64,000 nt of DNA, taken from the NCBI GenBank assembly GCA_964035545.1, contig OZ037767.1, positions 26,583,628 through 26,647,627 on the forward strand, read 5' to 3'. The stretch comes from Bugula neritina (taxonomy: Eukaryota; Bryozoa; Gymnolaemata; Cheilostomatida; Bugulidae). The position numbers and the translations under genes were made by a program. The notes beneath the pieces were generated by a model. The model saw only the letters and a list, made by a program, of their open reading frames with translations, made no database searches and had not been told where the DNA came from. Positions 13,001-22,167 of the stretch are shown piece by piece (the first letter of the stretch is position 1; every line of letters starts with the position of its first letter).

Positions 13001-16000
13001 TAGTAAATTACAGTATTTGTATGCTTGAAACAATAATACTGTAATAGTCTATATGTAATGTAAGAAGCAATGAATGTGCTTTTGTATTGTTTTTCAGACG
13101 TTTTTATGTTCAGTATAATTTATAGATACTTCTGAGAAAAAGAGTAAGTATTTGACAAGAAATAGAGAACTCACGCTATATAGTGGTGTGTTTGAGGAAT
13201 CTAATGCTAGAGCTAATGCATCTTTGTGCTGAGTGGATAGTGTCACATATTAGTATATAATCTGAAAATAACTTGGACCACAGGCTGTTAATGGTGCTCA
13301 TGATTGTCTCAAATAATTAATTGCAGTATTAAATTGTTTTACCTGTATAATTCTTTCTACATCAAAATAAATTCAAATTGAGAAATATATTTAAGAATAC
13401 TTTGAGGACAGAATTATAAGGTTTAGAAATTTTATAAAGTGAGTTTTTGATACATTTTTAATGTGTGGAATTTGATTCAATATTAAAAAGCTAGTTTTAG
13501 TCATTTTATTCTCATAATGAAACTGTAGACATTTTCACAAAATGTCACTACAGCTCGAATCAAATAATTTTATCCTAATTTGTAAATAAATCAAAAAGTT
13601 AAAATTATCGAAAACTTTTACGATATCAAGGCAGGTTTAACCCAAAATTCCTTCTCATTTGTTTAGCCTTTACATTGATTAATATTTTGTCACACAGAGG
13701 AGGAGGGAGATAACTTACACTTGCTGGCTCTCACCAATAATGGATATTGGATTGTGACAGATGAGATGGAGTTTACTCCTCAGAATAAGAAGGGAGACCT
13801 CATCTCTGTGAACACAGCTGTTATACCAAACAAGTAAAGTATTATATACCTCATCTCTGTGAACACAACTCTAATACCAAACAAGTAAAGTATTATATAC
13901 CTCATCTCTGTGAACACAACTGTCATACCAAACAAGTAAAGTATTATATACCTCATCTCTGTGAACACAACTCTAATACCAAACAAGTAAAGTATAACAT
14001 ACATAACTCATGCATTGCTCTGAACTTGTCATATTCATATCACAGATATCTATTCTCAATCTTTCAGTTCTCAACTTTCAGGTGTGATTATTATATACTA
14101 TGCTATAAATTATATTATAAGATATTAATATAGTATATTATAACATAGTATACTATATTATATTATATTAGAATTTCGAGCCCAGTAATTTATAAAAAAG
14201 ATTTCTCTTCTCTGCTGCTTGCTTATGGTTAAAATTTTTGCAAGAACCAGAAAGTATGGATTTTTATTCAGGCTTTGCTCAATATTCTGCTGGTAACATA
14301 TATTAAGAACTTTTAGTATGGCGCTAGGCTCTCAATTGACCTGTGGAGATTTAAGCAACTACTATATTATATCTTAGGTCAGAAATTCAAACTAAATATT
14401 TTAGGTTAGCACTTTTAACTGCTAGGCTAGGACTGCTTCTTATATTACTACCACCAACTCTTGAAACTTTGTCCAGAATTTTAAATATCATATGTCAACC
14501 TAAATGCCTATCATTTTACGGAACACGTTTAGCTATATTTAGAACAATGAGTAGCATGTAACATATCACCAGGGTTTCTGTATTTTAATTTCTAACAGAT
14601 ACTGGTTACTGAGGACTAAAGCTAGCACAAGTAGCACTAAAGCTGAGCTAATAGCAAACACTCTCTACGACTATTTACACAAGAGAGTTGTCCAGTTTAT
14701 AATAAAGCAGAAAGGAGACGATCCCACAGATATTGCCCTGGTGTGCACTCCAACTCTCAAGTTTGACAGGACAGTCAGACGACTGGAAGACGAAGGTTCG
14801 TCTGAGTCAGTTTTAAGTCTAAGGTCAGCTTTGAGTCAGCAGTCAGCTTTGAGTTTAATATCCTTTTGTAGATGTGATATAAATATCTGGGAAAAATATT
14901 AAAACATATTTGATGGCGATTAGAACATTTTGATTTAGGTGCAGTAGTAGAGAAATTGAGATAGCCTATGTTCTTTAATTGTATTATTAAATTTCGGCTT
15001 GAGGCACAGGTTGAAATTTGTTCGCGAACATCACTTTTTTTGCTACATTTTCAAAATAGAACACGGGCTTTTCTCAATTTCTCCACTACTGCACCTACCG
15101 CAACATTTTCTAGGGTATTCTGAAGCAATGAAACTTTCACCTGAAGTGTTTGTGAGAGAAGGTCAAAAGATAGAAATAAAATTCAGAGGTAATCTACAGC
15201 CTGATGAAGAAGTGGATTTAGTGTTACCTTACAACTCACATCTGAAGACACAAGTCAATATGTATATTGCCGAGATAGATAAATATGCGCAGAAGAGCTT
15301 CAGCTCTTACAGGGGATTTGCTCAGTTCTATGTTGAAGGTAAATCACACTTATATTTGTTAGTTTTTTCTCTTTTTTATAATTTTTGTAAGTAATTTTTT
15401 TAAAATGAAGCAGGCGCCTTTTTAATTTTAAGTTAGGTTTAAGAGGCAACAAAATTTTGGTAAAGTTTCTGTTTTGTAATGTTGTTGACTGACTTTCTTT
15501 TAAGTAAACATTTGATATCAATACTAAATCTGTAACAGCTTTTAAAATGTATCCTTTGAATCTCAAGTATTTTTTAAATAACTCATATGTGTTTTAATCG
15601 ACCGAAAAAATCTACTACAAAACTCACCTAATAGAAATGATAACTACGTGTTTATTTAAGCTTCTACATAATATTAATATAAAATAGTAACATATCATCC
15701 CAACCCATATAAGTGGTAATCAACCTGAAATTGACAATAGAAACCTACCAATAAAATCACAAGACAAAAATATTTAGGAGCAGTATAATTAGCAAATTAG
15801 TTACCAGCTTTTGACCAACCAAGGTGTGCTGCTTTTATTTATCAAATTTAAATATAAAATAATAGTTGAATTTCAATGTGATTATCTACAGAAAGGAGCC
15901 GAGATGCAATAAACACAGGTAAAGGTTTCTTTAGCTAGCTGATATATTTGGTTGATGCAAGATATGGAGAGGTTATCTCCCCTGTTGTGTTGGTCAGGTT

Positions 16001-19000
16001 GTCATTGACAGCTAGCCTTATTTAATGCTTTCACCCCATTTGCTACACTAGAGGTGTTATTTTGGAACGACTGCAGTGTTTTATTGAGATTTTATATTCA
16101 CATTTTAAATATTGTTAGTTCTATCTTCAACTCATGTAACGTTAATCTAGTCCTACATTCACTAAATATCATTGCACCCTTCAGCTCGCTATATATATTA
16201 CCTTAATATCTAACTAAGTAGATGTCAATGTTATTATCAGTGCAAACCATCTGCTCTCAAGTCACCAAATACTGACTAACTCCCTGAATGTTACTTTAGC
16301 CATTCTCAACCATGACACCTTAGCTGCTGCTTTACTAATGCAGTGCTTGTTTTTTTAACTCAACATGTACACTATAGTTTATTTTGTTGCCGCTCATACT
16401 TGCAAGCTGTCTAAACAAAAAATGGTTGATAGCTAATATTATCATGAGCTTTACAAAGCTATGCAAAAATAATAATACAGTGTCACTTATTCTACACGAC
16501 ATCAATAGATTTATATATAATTATTCTGAATGACTCTAATATCTGTATAAAGCTGTTTTCTCTGCATTATCTCTTACAAAGTTTTCTAATTACTTGGCAA
16601 TAAGATATCAACAGATTGGTACATCTTTGTACATATTCTAACACAATGTACCCATCTTTGTACATGCTCTAGCATTAGGCACCATCTTTGTACATGTTCT
16701 AGAATGATCCATCATCTTTGTACATGTTTGAACACATGCACCAATTTCAGGACTGGTTACTCGAGAGATTTATGAAGATCCTGATAAGAAAAGGGGAGAC
16801 AGGAAATCAATGGGAACTGAAGAAGTTTGGGACACCATCATGTTATCTGAACTACTAATCAGTCTACCAAAACCAGAGCCAGAAGCTCCTAAACCTCTGA
16901 AGAAAGCCAAAATTAATCTGGTATCAGAAGGCATGTATAAAATAAATAATTTATTGCTTTTTTACAATCAATTTACAATTACATTTATTTTAGCTAGATC
17001 TTGCAATTAAATAGCAAGGGAGCACGTGTGGTCTTAGAGTTAGACCGCTGGCTTAGCAAGCATAGGTCAGTGATTAGTGATGTTAGGAAAGACATCCAGT
17101 CATAATTGTTTTTTTTACCACAATAGTGAAAAAGTCTTTACCATTCGTGATTTTCACAGGGATGGCGACCGTAAACTCATGTGGGTTTATTACAATTTCA
17201 TTGTAGAGCTGCTTAGAAGCTCTACTCTTTAATTGTAAGACAACATATTGGAATTTGGAATAAAGAACAATATATAGTTTATGATAATGTTAAGTATAGC
17301 TACTGGTAGAGTCTAGATAACTACAAGGAAACAGAACTAGTTAACAATGCTTTGCTCTACACCTACAACTCCTTTGTGTGGTTCCTGGTTCACACTTTAA
17401 AAGCTGAACTATACATGCCTAGTGCTTAGTAGATTCTTTCTATTAGCAGGACCCATAGATGACAATCTACTAAAGCAGTTGTCAGGTGATTTAGGGGACG
17501 AGTGGAAAATGTTAGCGACCCACCTCAATGTGAAGAAAACTAGAATTCAGTCTATAATGCGAAACCATGTGAACTGTGATAACGAGCCAGTAAGTCACTT
17601 ATTTTATGCTGAATAACTGCTGTGCTATAGAAGCTGTCTATTCTATAGAAGCTGTCTATTCTATAGAAGCTGTCTATTCTATAGAAGCTGTCTATTCTAT
17701 AGGAATTGTCTGTTCTATAGAAGCTGTCTATTCTATAGAAGCTGTCTATTCTATAGAAGCTGTCTATTCTATAGAAGCTGTCTATTCTATAGAAGCTGTC
17801 TATTCTATAGAAGCTGTCTATTCTATAGAAGCTGTCTATTCTATAGAAGCTGTCTATTCTATAGAAGCTGTCTATTCTATAGGAATTGTCTGTTCTATAG
17901 AAGCTGTCTATTCTATAGAAGCTGTCTATTCTATAGAAGCTGTCTATTCTATAGAAGCTGTCTATTCTATAGAAGCTGTCTATTCTATAGAAGCTGTCTA
18001 TTCTATAGAAGCTGTCTATTCTATAGAAGCTGTCTATTCTATAGAAGCTGTCTATTCTATAGAAGCTGTCTATTCTATAGAAGCTGTTTATTCTATAGAA
18101 GCTGTCTATTCTATAGAAGCTGTCTATTCTATAGAAGCTGTCTATTCTATAGAAGCTGTTTATTCTATAGAAGCTGTCTATTCTATGGGAGTTGTCTATT
18201 CTATAGAAGCTGTCTGTGCATTAGTTGTGTTATATTTGTGTTCCTTCTACTGAGACTACTGATCAATTGGCAAAGTTATTGTTAAAATGTACTGAAGTTT
18301 TGACTATCTTATCCTGTAGCATTGCTGTGCAAATAATATCTATGCTTTCAGGCAATTTATGAAATGTTACTCACATGGGTAAAGAGAGTGCCGAGATCTT
18401 TGGATAAGGTCAAGGTCTTATGTGATGCTCTAAGAGCTGTTGGTAGACTCGACCTTGTAGAAGATGTGAGGGACAAGGAGTACGACTACAAAGAGCTACG
18501 AGCTGAACAGCTGAAAGGTACGTGTATACCTGCAGACTTGATACTTTAGGGTAAGGTGTGTTAGCTTTACCATAGCTAGATAGAGCAAAACATTGAATTT
18601 AAAAGCAATACTCCGTACAATAGAAGGATCAAAGTTGTATCCTAATCATGGCAAATTACTCTGTTAGTTTCTAACTTTTATATTTACAATGTTGAAGATG
18701 GAGAAGATGGCTTTGCATTTATTACATTTCAGTTTATTATTCAATAGATACACTATATTGTTGGCAGCTTTCCTTATATTATAAAATACAAGCATATTAC
18801 AGCACGCATCAATAGATATTTTACCTGATGGCATATAAAGTGTCACACTACAGCATATAATAGGTGTCACACTACAGCATATAATAGGTGTCACACTACA
18901 GCATATAATAGGTGTCACACTACAGCATATAATAGGTGTCACACCACAGCATATAATAGGTGTCACGCTACAGCGTATAATAGGTGTCACACTACAGCAT

Positions 19001-19625
19001 ATAGACACCCTATTGTGATGCGTAGGGTCATACAATGACACATATGACTTCATACATATTGGTATCATGGGATATTTTAAAGGATCATTTAATAACCTAT
19101 TTTGAACTACACGTCATATTTTATGTTATTTTACAGAAAACCTTTTAAAAGTAATATTTGTAAAGATAGCTCAGCATTCAGCTGGACTAACACGGTATGG
19201 CGAGATAGCTGCCATTCTAAAAGTATCAGATGAAGGTTTGTAGACTTAAGCTACGTTTAGTAATAATACTTCTGTAATAAACATGCTACATTGTACATAT
19301 ATTTGTCTACCGTGTGGTTATGACTATTTTAGTTAGAATTATGATAAAGAGATGTAAATCAATATTTGCTTATTTAATAATTCTTACTAGTGACAAATAA
19401 AGTTATTTTCTTGCAGAGTTGCGAAATATAGAAAATGAGTATTCAAACGGTAGAGAGAGGTGTATAAAGATGTTAGAGAGTTGGAGGAATGGGGCAGGGG
19501 AATCAGCCTCCCCTAACACTTTACTCAGAGCTGTTAAATATCTCAGGCTAACAGATCTTGCAGGTGGGTTGAAAAAGTTGAGGCACAACCTAGCAGAGAA
19601 TTCGTCTCTCAAAGACACACTCTAA
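4064..19625 (+). CDS. Ubiquitin-like / ZU5-ZU5-UPA / tandem death-domain protein (PIDD- or DTHD1-like)
   Basis: Twenty-two exons: 4064-4094, 4392-4634, 5765-5800, 6161-6220, 6877-6927, 7596-7919, 8252-8352, 8708-8827, 9439-9611, 9872-10103, 11328-11483, 11708-11890, 12325-12586, 13698-13833, 14599-14795, 15114-15338, 15892-15918, 16751-16930, 17450-17589, 18352-18517, 19137-19235, 19417-19625. They total 3351 nt, one open frame of 1116 residues, with phases matching at every junction. Domains: ubiquitin-like fold about 15-86; acidic linker; helical region 141-250; Ala/Glu/Lys coiled coil 250-370; first ZU5-like module about 380-530; second about 535-700 (GG...PGAF signature); UPA about 710-845 (FRGNL motif); death domain 1 about 915-1000; death domain 2 about 1015-1105. 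ZU5-ZU5-UPA-DD is the PIDD1/ankyrin/UNC5 signalling cassette, so a cytoplasmic scaffold for death-domain assemblies is inferred. PIDD1's leucine-rich repeats are absent. The HFS self-cleavage motifs are replaced (GLGVFAVV and IPNKYWLL), so self-processing is not expected. Exon 18 ends at a GC donor. Small extra exons could have been missed. Confidence 0.85.
4698..4839. mobile_element. TA-flanked MITE (Tc1/mariner-like ends), copy 1
   Basis: A 142-bp element flanked by TA on both sides (4696-4697 and 4840-4841), with imperfect inverted ends of about 25 bp beginning GGTGCARTA. It has no coding capacity and lies in the second intron of the ubiquitin-like/death-domain gene. TA target duplication and short inverted repeats fit a non-autonomous Tc1/mariner derivative. 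Confidence 0.7.
8353..8525 (+). repeat. Minisatellite starting at a 5' splice site
   Basis: Alternating 19- and 22-bp units built on ggtgtgacattctatactt and a variant with an extra ATT follow the exon end at 8352 with no gap. The first unit contains the donor (AAG|gtgtga), and later units repeat the ggtgtga string. Confidence 0.8.
9116..9250 (+). repeat. About 33-bp tandem repeat in an intron
   Basis: Four imperfect copies of a unit around gtatccatctagcatgtca (near 9128, 9164, 9197 and 9226), in the intron between the two coiled-coil exons of the ubiquitin-like/death-domain gene. Confidence 0.7.
10949..11066. mobile_element. Truncated copy of the GGTGCAGTA MITE
   Basis: Begins after TA with GCTGCAGTAGTGGAGAAATT, close to the left end of the copies at 4698 and 14938. 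It shares the internal TTTTGCTACATTTTC string with the 14938 copy but has no recognisable right end. Confidence 0.5.
12103..12180 (+). repeat. CTA/CTG triplet-rich microsatellite
   Basis: An interrupted run of ctactactactgctgctgctactgtt-like triplets within the intron between 11890 and 12325. Confidence 0.8.
13797..14000 (+). repeat. 51-bp tandem duplication of an exon end and its splice donor, four copies
   Basis: Four near-identical 51-bp units start at 13797, 13848, 13899 and 13950. The first overlaps the last 37 bases of the exon 13698-13833 and its donor AA|gtaaag. Each later unit repeats the exon-end sequence and the donor. Using a downstream copy would add an in-frame TAA right after the first donor, so the first donor must be used for a full-length product. 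Confidence 0.85.
14938..15095. mobile_element. TA-flanked MITE, copy 2, next to a 3' splice site
   Basis: A 158-bp element with good inverted ends (GGTGCAGTAGTRGAGAAATT on each side) and TA at 14936-14937 and 15096-15097. It belongs to the same family as 4698-4839. Its right end is only 18 bp from the first base of the UPA exon at 15114, so it must sit across or next to the branch-point region. Confidence 0.75.
16610..16748 (+). repeat. About 45-bp tandem repeat before a 3' splice site
   Basis: Four imperfect copies of a unit containing atctttgtacatgytctarc (near 16621, 16652, 16684 and 16714), ending just before the acceptor of the exon at 16751. Confidence 0.7.
17015..17240. mobile_element. 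SINE-like repeat
   Basis: A tRNA-like head (gctggcttagcaagc, then ggtcagtgattag) is followed by a core reading gttaggaaagacatccagt and then cataatt. The same core, slightly diverged, recurs near 19857 in a second repeat. The order of tRNA-like head and conserved core is typical of tRNA-derived SINEs; family assignment is not possible here. Confidence 0.45.
17625..18220 (+). repeat. 18-bp minisatellite, about 33 copies
   Basis: Near-perfect copies of tctattctatagaagctg begin 36 bp after the donor at 17589. A variant unit (aggaattgtctgttctatag) occurs at 17701 and again at 17881, exactly 180 bp or ten units later, showing a recent block duplication. The 18-bp unit is a multiple of three, so a 215-codon open frame with a six-residue repeat appears. 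It is not continuous with the flanking exon frame, which hits TAA near 17615. Confidence 0.9.
18835..19010. repeat. 24-bp minisatellite of the dispersed GTGTCACACTACAG family
   Basis: About seven copies of gtgtcacactacagcatata followed by atag, inside an intron between the two death-domain regions. Flanks include catcaatagatattttacc on the left and a cataytratrtcat-like string on the right, which partly recur at 25580-25890. Confidence 0.75.
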
Positions 19626-21210
19626 AAATGGAAAGTTTGGAGTTCAGCAGAGTCTAAATAGCCTATTGTAAACTTATGTAATTTTGGAGTATTTGAAACA
19701 AAGGGAAGTTCATCTTAGTAATAGCAAAAGTGACAGATGTTTTAAGGTTTTGTAAAAATCTGTGGTCATTTCAACTTTTTTTATTTAGTATAAGCAGCAT
19801 TTAGGAAGCATTTAGGGAATGTTCTAGTTAACACAAGGTCAGTAGTTTGAGTCTAAACACCAGCAGTGGTATTAGGATGAGCATCCAGGCATAATTAGAA
19901 TAATCTTTTAGAAAACAGTGTTTCCAAGTTGCAAAATTTTTGTAGTGAAAGACTGTAATGAAAACTCAGGTCTACATACACTAAACTGTTTGATTATTCT
20001 TAAAATATTGCTTTTAACCTTTAACCTTTGACCTATCTCCCTCTATACTTGGGAGTTAGCTTTTCTATGTTTACATAGTTTGTTGTTGTTTACACTTTGT
20101 GTTTGGTATTTTAGGAGAAATACGCCGAATGATCACGTACTGAATATTTTATTCAGCTCAACTCCAACAATAATTGACATGATTGTAATACTATATCATA
20201 CTATGATTCTCCATATTTATGCTTACCATTCCTTCTGGTATTTTCAGCAGAGAAAGAGAGATCCAAGGTTGACCTAATTTACTTGTCAAATATTTGCAAA
20301 TGCAAATATTAACTAGCTGTAGGCAGCAAGAAAATGTTTAGTATTCTATATTAGAGCTGCCTTATATTTTTATATTTACTATTTGATAAAGTTGCTTTTA
20401 AAATGCACCCATTTAGATGTATGCTGTTTGTATATTTATGTACTCAGATAATATTTCAAATAGATAACTGCTAGAAAAGCCACCCTTATTTCTTGTTTCT
20501 TTATTTATTTGTTTTTGCAGTTTACATAGATGCCGACGCATTGTCTAACTTCTAAAACATTCGAAGAAACTATTTTTATAAATCACCTTAAACTCAGCGT
20601 TTAGTGTAGCTGTGTAAGTCTACTACAAATAATAGTGATAAAACACGCCATGCCTTTGAACTGTCTGCCAGACAAACTTATTTTAGTGCATAATTTGAAA
20701 AAGACCAAGTCAAGCATTTATAAGGAACTTTAGGCTTTAGCAAAGTTCATAGTCTATCTGATGTGTTCCAGAGTCATTGATTTTCTTGAAAATGAAATAA
20801 TTAAATGGTTTCTGAATTTTCTTGGTCTCAAACATAGTTAGTACGCAAAGCTAATCCGAAGTACATTACTGTATTATAGCATAATGAGAAAATTAATTAA
20901 AGATGTGTTACTTTTAATTAAATCTCACCAAAGTAGGAAATGAGTATCCTAATTATAGTCTATCGTAAATAAACAATAATTATAATGCTTGTAAAAGATG
21001 CTGTATCACTATATAAAGCAGAATTTGGTTATGTTTAATTTAAAACTGCTTCTTTGGCTGATGGCTTAACATGCTATGCACGCTTAACAAAATTGATACT
21101 AAAAAGTCTCTCTTTTACAACCTATAATAGCTAAAGTATAAACGACATCTCTTACATCAGCGCTTAAGTTACTGATATATCCTATTTGGGTGACACTTAT
21201 TGGTTGAATT
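19626..21210. other. Intergenic region before the GPCR cluster
   Basis: Contains a SINE-like repeat (19796-20010) and a block at about 20050-20240 that is similar to 26230-26410. The spacer therefore took part in the duplications that made the GPCR array. A 65-codon open frame at 20080-20277 lies in that block and shows no family resemblance. No exon was supported. Confidence 0.5.
19796..20010. mobile_element. SINE-like repeat, second copy
   Basis: Contains a box-B-like string (ggtcagtagtttgagtctaa) and the core attaggatgagcatccagg plus cataatta, matching the core of the 17015 repeat, then a related tail with aaactcaggtctacatac. Molluscan and other invertebrate SINEs often carry a comparable CATCCRG core, but that link is from memory. 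Confidence 0.45.
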
Positions 21211-22167
21211 ATGGGAAACTACGGCTCTACTAACCTTGAAGTCTTACCATGTGTTCAGAATAATACAGAGACATGTTACCAGACGTTCAACCAGACTAAC
21301 ATTGCTATAAACTTTGCATCTTTCGTTTTAAACATCCTACATCTGCTTGTACTGTGTCAGATGGCAGAGTTGAAAACTACAAAGTATTTCTGGATTCTAG
21401 TAAATATAACTCTATCTGATATCATAAACAGTGTCGTTACTCCGTTGTATTTCAGCTGCGAACTTCGTGTGGCCATTTTCAAACTTTCATCTATTGCCAC
21501 TTACTCATTATTTCTCACTAGTCGAGCCTTGCTAGGATTTGCCGGGCTTTCTAGGTATTCCGTCCTATTAATAGCAAGTATAGAAAGATATGTTGCTGTT
21601 TGCAAACCACACGACTACAAAACAAACTACATTGTCAGGAAGATCAAGATATCTTTTGGATTTGCGTTAGCTTTGACATTTATGTATTCAATTCTTATTT
21701 GCGTGGTTTACTTGCCAGAGCTTTGCTGGTCACAGCTCAAAGTTAAGAATGCTTTCGGCAAGCCCCTAATATTAGCATCTGCTTTATTAACCATACCAGT
21801 TGGTGCCGAGTCACTGGTGATCACAATTCTTCTTGTGAAGGTTTGGAGGAAGTTGAGAATTATGATAAAGAGGCCGGTTAGTAGACAAAGTGATAAAACA
21901 TTGTTGGCTGCAAGTAAATATATTATATGGATATACGTTATGCATCAAATATCAACCTTCCTGCTGACAACTTTAATGGCGCTGCAGTTTACGAACTTTT
22001 CGACTTTCATTTTCGTAGTCCAGATTGTGGTTATATTTTGCATCAATTTCTATGGTATAGCAAATGTAATTTTATTTGCTTATTTTCACCCAAAATATGT
22101 CAGAAAAATAAAGAGTATTTTAAGAATTGGTAGATGCTCTAATCAGGTTCAACCTGATGACAGTTAA
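21211..22167 (+). CDS. Class A-like orphan GPCR, tandem paralogue 1
   Basis: A single-exon 318-residue receptor. Hydrophobic segments at about 31-51, 58-82, 94-124, 146-167, 186-212, 231-260 and 265-293 give seven transmembrane helices. The short N-terminus has sequons at N17 and N27. The TM3 end reads ERY (125-127) in place of DRY. C83 and C172 are candidates for the extracellular disulfide. TM6 lacks CWxP, and the TM7 NPxxY position reads NVILF, followed by HPKY and a basic helix-8-like tail. It is clearly homologous to the receptors at 23911, 27757 and 37812. The ATG is chosen because MGNY is shared among the paralogues. The ligand is unknown; coupling to G proteins is inferred from the fold only. 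A polyadenylation signal AATAAA lies at 22577-22582. Confidence 0.9.
   Translation: MGNYGSTNLEVLPCVQNNTETCYQTFNQTNIAINFASFVLNILHLLVLCQMAELKTTKYFWILVNITLSDIINSVVTPLYFSCELRVAIFKLSSIATYSLFLTSRALLGFAGLSRYSVLLIASIERYVAVCKPHDYKTNYIVRKIKISFGFALALTFMYSILICVVYLPELCWSQLKVKNAFGKPLILASALLTIPVGAESLVITILLVKVWRKLRIMIKRPVSRQSDKTLLAASKYIIWIYVMHQISTFLLTTLMALQFTNFSTFIFVVQIVVIFCINFYGIANVILFAYFHPKYVRKIKSILRIGRCSNQVQPDDS

Noticed and set aside
17606-18253. 215-codon open frame with a six-residue repeat
   Set aside because: It lies in an intron, is produced by an 18-bp minisatellite, and the frame is closed by TAA between it and the upstream exon. There is no sign of selection beyond the repeat.
20080-20277. 65-codon open frame before the GPCR cluster
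   Set aside because: It sits in a duplicated spacer block whose other copy (26230-26410) is not open in the same frame, and it shows no recognisable domain.
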